64,000 nucleotides of DNA from Bacteroidetes bacterium GWB2_32_14. GTDB lineage: Bacteria > Bacteroidota > Bacteroidia > Bacteroidales > UBA12077. Of this stretch, positions 63,094 to 64,000 are shown piece by piece. The translations under genes and the position numbers were made by a program. The notes beneath the pieces were generated by a model. It was not told where the DNA came from, searched no databases, and was given only the letters and a program-made list of their open reading frames with translations. The stretch covers positions 1-64,000 of the forward strand of contig MENK01000019.1 of the NCBI GenBank assembly GCA_001768235.1. Reading direction: 5' to 3'. Position 1 is the stretch's first letter; every line of letters starts with the position of its first letter.

Positions 63094-64000
63094 GTGAAAA
63101 TCGGGAATATTGATTTAGGGGAAAAGCCACTTTTTCTGGCTCCAATGGAGGACGTAACCGATCCATCGTTCCGGTATTTGTGCAAGCATTTTGGAGCCGA
63201 TGTTGTTTATACCGAATTCGTCGCTTCGGAAGGATTAATCAGGGAATGTAAGAAAAGTGTTAAAAAGCTTGAGCTTTTTGAATTTGAAAGGCCTGCAGCT
63301 ATTCAACTTTATGGGCACCAGGTTGAGTCAATGGTTGAGGCGGCTAAGATGGCTGAAGAATCAAATCCTGATTTTATTGATTTGAATTTTGGCTGCCCTG
63401 TAAAAAAAATTGCTACACGCGGTGCAGGTGCCGGCATGTTAAAAAATATTCCCCTGATGCTTGAAATGACTGAAGCTATTGTAAAAGCTGTAAAAATCCC
63501 TGTAACTGTCAAAACCCGGTTGGGATGGGACGATAATAGTAAAATTATTGTTGATCTTGCCGAGCAATTACAAGACACGGGAATTCAGGCATTGGCCATA
63601 CACGGCAGAACCAGGGAGCAAATGTATAAAGGACAAGCCGACTGGACATTAATTGGTGAAGTAAAGAATAACTCCCGAATGAAAATACCGATTATCGGGA
63701 ATGGAGACATTACCGGGCCCGAATCGGCAAAGCTGGCTTTCGACAAGTATGGTGTTGATGCTGTAATGATTGGGCGGGCAACCGTTGGCCGGCCATGGAT
63801 TTTTAAAGAGATTAAAGACTATTTGCAAACCGGGCAAATGATGAACCCACTAACACTTAAAGAAAAAGTTGAACTGGCTAAATTACACCTTCAAAAATCA
63901 GTTGAGTGGAAAGGTGAACCTCGGGGTATATTTGAAATACGAAGGCATCTGTCGAATTACTTTAAAGCATTGCCTCATTTTAAAGAAACACGCATGAAAC
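63094..64000 (+). CDS. dusB: tRNA-dihydrouridine synthase, partial (runs off window)
   Basis: A flavin enzyme that reduces uridine to dihydrouridine in tRNA. The start is GTG at 63094; about 302 codons are inside the window and the 3' end is missing. Read by translation: KPLFLAPMEDVTDPSFR, NFGCPVKKI, GAGAGML, KTRLGWDD, AIHGRTREQMYKG and IIGNGDI are the standard DusB blocks, with the catalytic Cys of FGCP. FMN-binding residues in VMIGRA are kept. It is divergent from the protease gene. DusB is favoured over DusA/DusC by overall wording, but the assignment is tentative. Confidence 0.88.
   Translation, partial: MKIGNIDLGEKPLFLAPMEDVTDPSFRYLCKHFGADVVYTEFVASEGLIRECKKSVKKLELFEFERPAAIQLYGHQVESMVEAAKMAEESNPDFIDLNFGCPVKKIATRGAGAGMLKNIPLMLEMTEAIVKAVKIPVTVKTRLGWDDNSKIIVDLAEQLQDTGIQALAIHGRTREQMYKGQADWTLIGEVKNNSRMKIPIIGNGDITGPESAKLAFDKYGVDAVMIGRATVGRPWIFKEIKDYLQTGQMMNPLTLKEKVELAKLHLQKSVEWKGEPRGIFEIRRHLSNYFKALPHFKETRMK

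Noticed and set aside
1-64000. tRNA, rRNA or prophage genes
   Set aside because: I saw no tRNA cloverleaf or rRNA sequence in the gaps and no integrase, transposase or phage structural gene.

Overview
The window is low-GC chromosomal DNA of a Bacteroidota bacterium, most likely class Bacteroidia. Supporting signs are a type IX secretion (T9SS) sorting domain with SprB repeats, recurrent -7 boxes of the Bacteroidota form TAnnTTTG (several with TTTG/TTG about 17-20 nt upstream), few clear Shine-Dalgarno sites, SiaB/SiaC-type partner switching, and the rplM-rpsI-rpsB-tsf order. No rRNA, tRNA, CRISPR array, phage or insertion-sequence transposase was seen. Genes are dense and mostly intact; only the last one (dusB, 63094) runs off the edge.

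Layout. 1-5.6 kb: greA-HIT operon, small envelope proteins, a Rieske-like lipoprotein with altered ligands, and the ribosomal operon rplM-rpsI-rpsB-tsf. 5.6-13.1 kb: O-antigen-ligase-like protein, nucleoside deaminase, 3-methyladenine glycosylase, an outer-membrane protein, a TMEM260/DUF2723-like membrane glycosyltransferase and a polysaccharide deacetylase. 13.1-23.3 kb: a lasso-peptide (RiPP) cluster described below. 23.4-27.1 kb: purD and envelope proteins. 27.1-36.9 kb: a ten-kilobase minus-strand signalling block (two CheR-like proteins, CheB, GAF protein, GAF/PAS/PP2C phosphatase, SiaB, SiaC, ABC transporter). 37-46.4 kb: outer-membrane protein, EEP-family protein, purQ, nitroreductase, ArsC-like protein, and class I and class II fumarases flanking a two-gene accessory insert. 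46.6-50.9 kb: both subunits of methylmalonyl-CoA mutase. 51-64 kb: secreted protein, two aminopeptidase P paralogues, sdhCAB, RNA methyltransferase, HI0933-type flavoprotein, CPBP protease and dusB.

The most notable system is the lasso cluster. A 50-codon ORF at 18964-19116 has the W-x2-P-x-L-x2-L-D-x3-T leader signature followed by the predicted core GGPVADTESYTGDLS, in which Gly1 and Glu8 would form an eight-residue macrolactam. Around it lie an RRE/PqqD protein (B1), a transglutaminase-like leader peptidase (B2), an asparagine-synthetase-like cyclase (C) that lacks the glutaminase cysteine, an HPr-kinase-like protein, a PAPS sulfotransferase and a family-5-type nucleotidyltransferase. The kinase and C-terminal Ser recall paeninodin-type phosphorylated lasso peptides; the sulfotransferase suggests a second modification. 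No dedicated ABC exporter is present. The precursor is followed after 12 nt by a 1372-residue T9SS-secreted SprB-repeat protein.

Central metabolism is well represented: both fumarases, succinate dehydrogenase/fumarate reductase and methylmalonyl-CoA mutase together form the fumarate-succinate-propionate segment typical of many Bacteroidota. All functional calls are by reading motifs; no database search was run.
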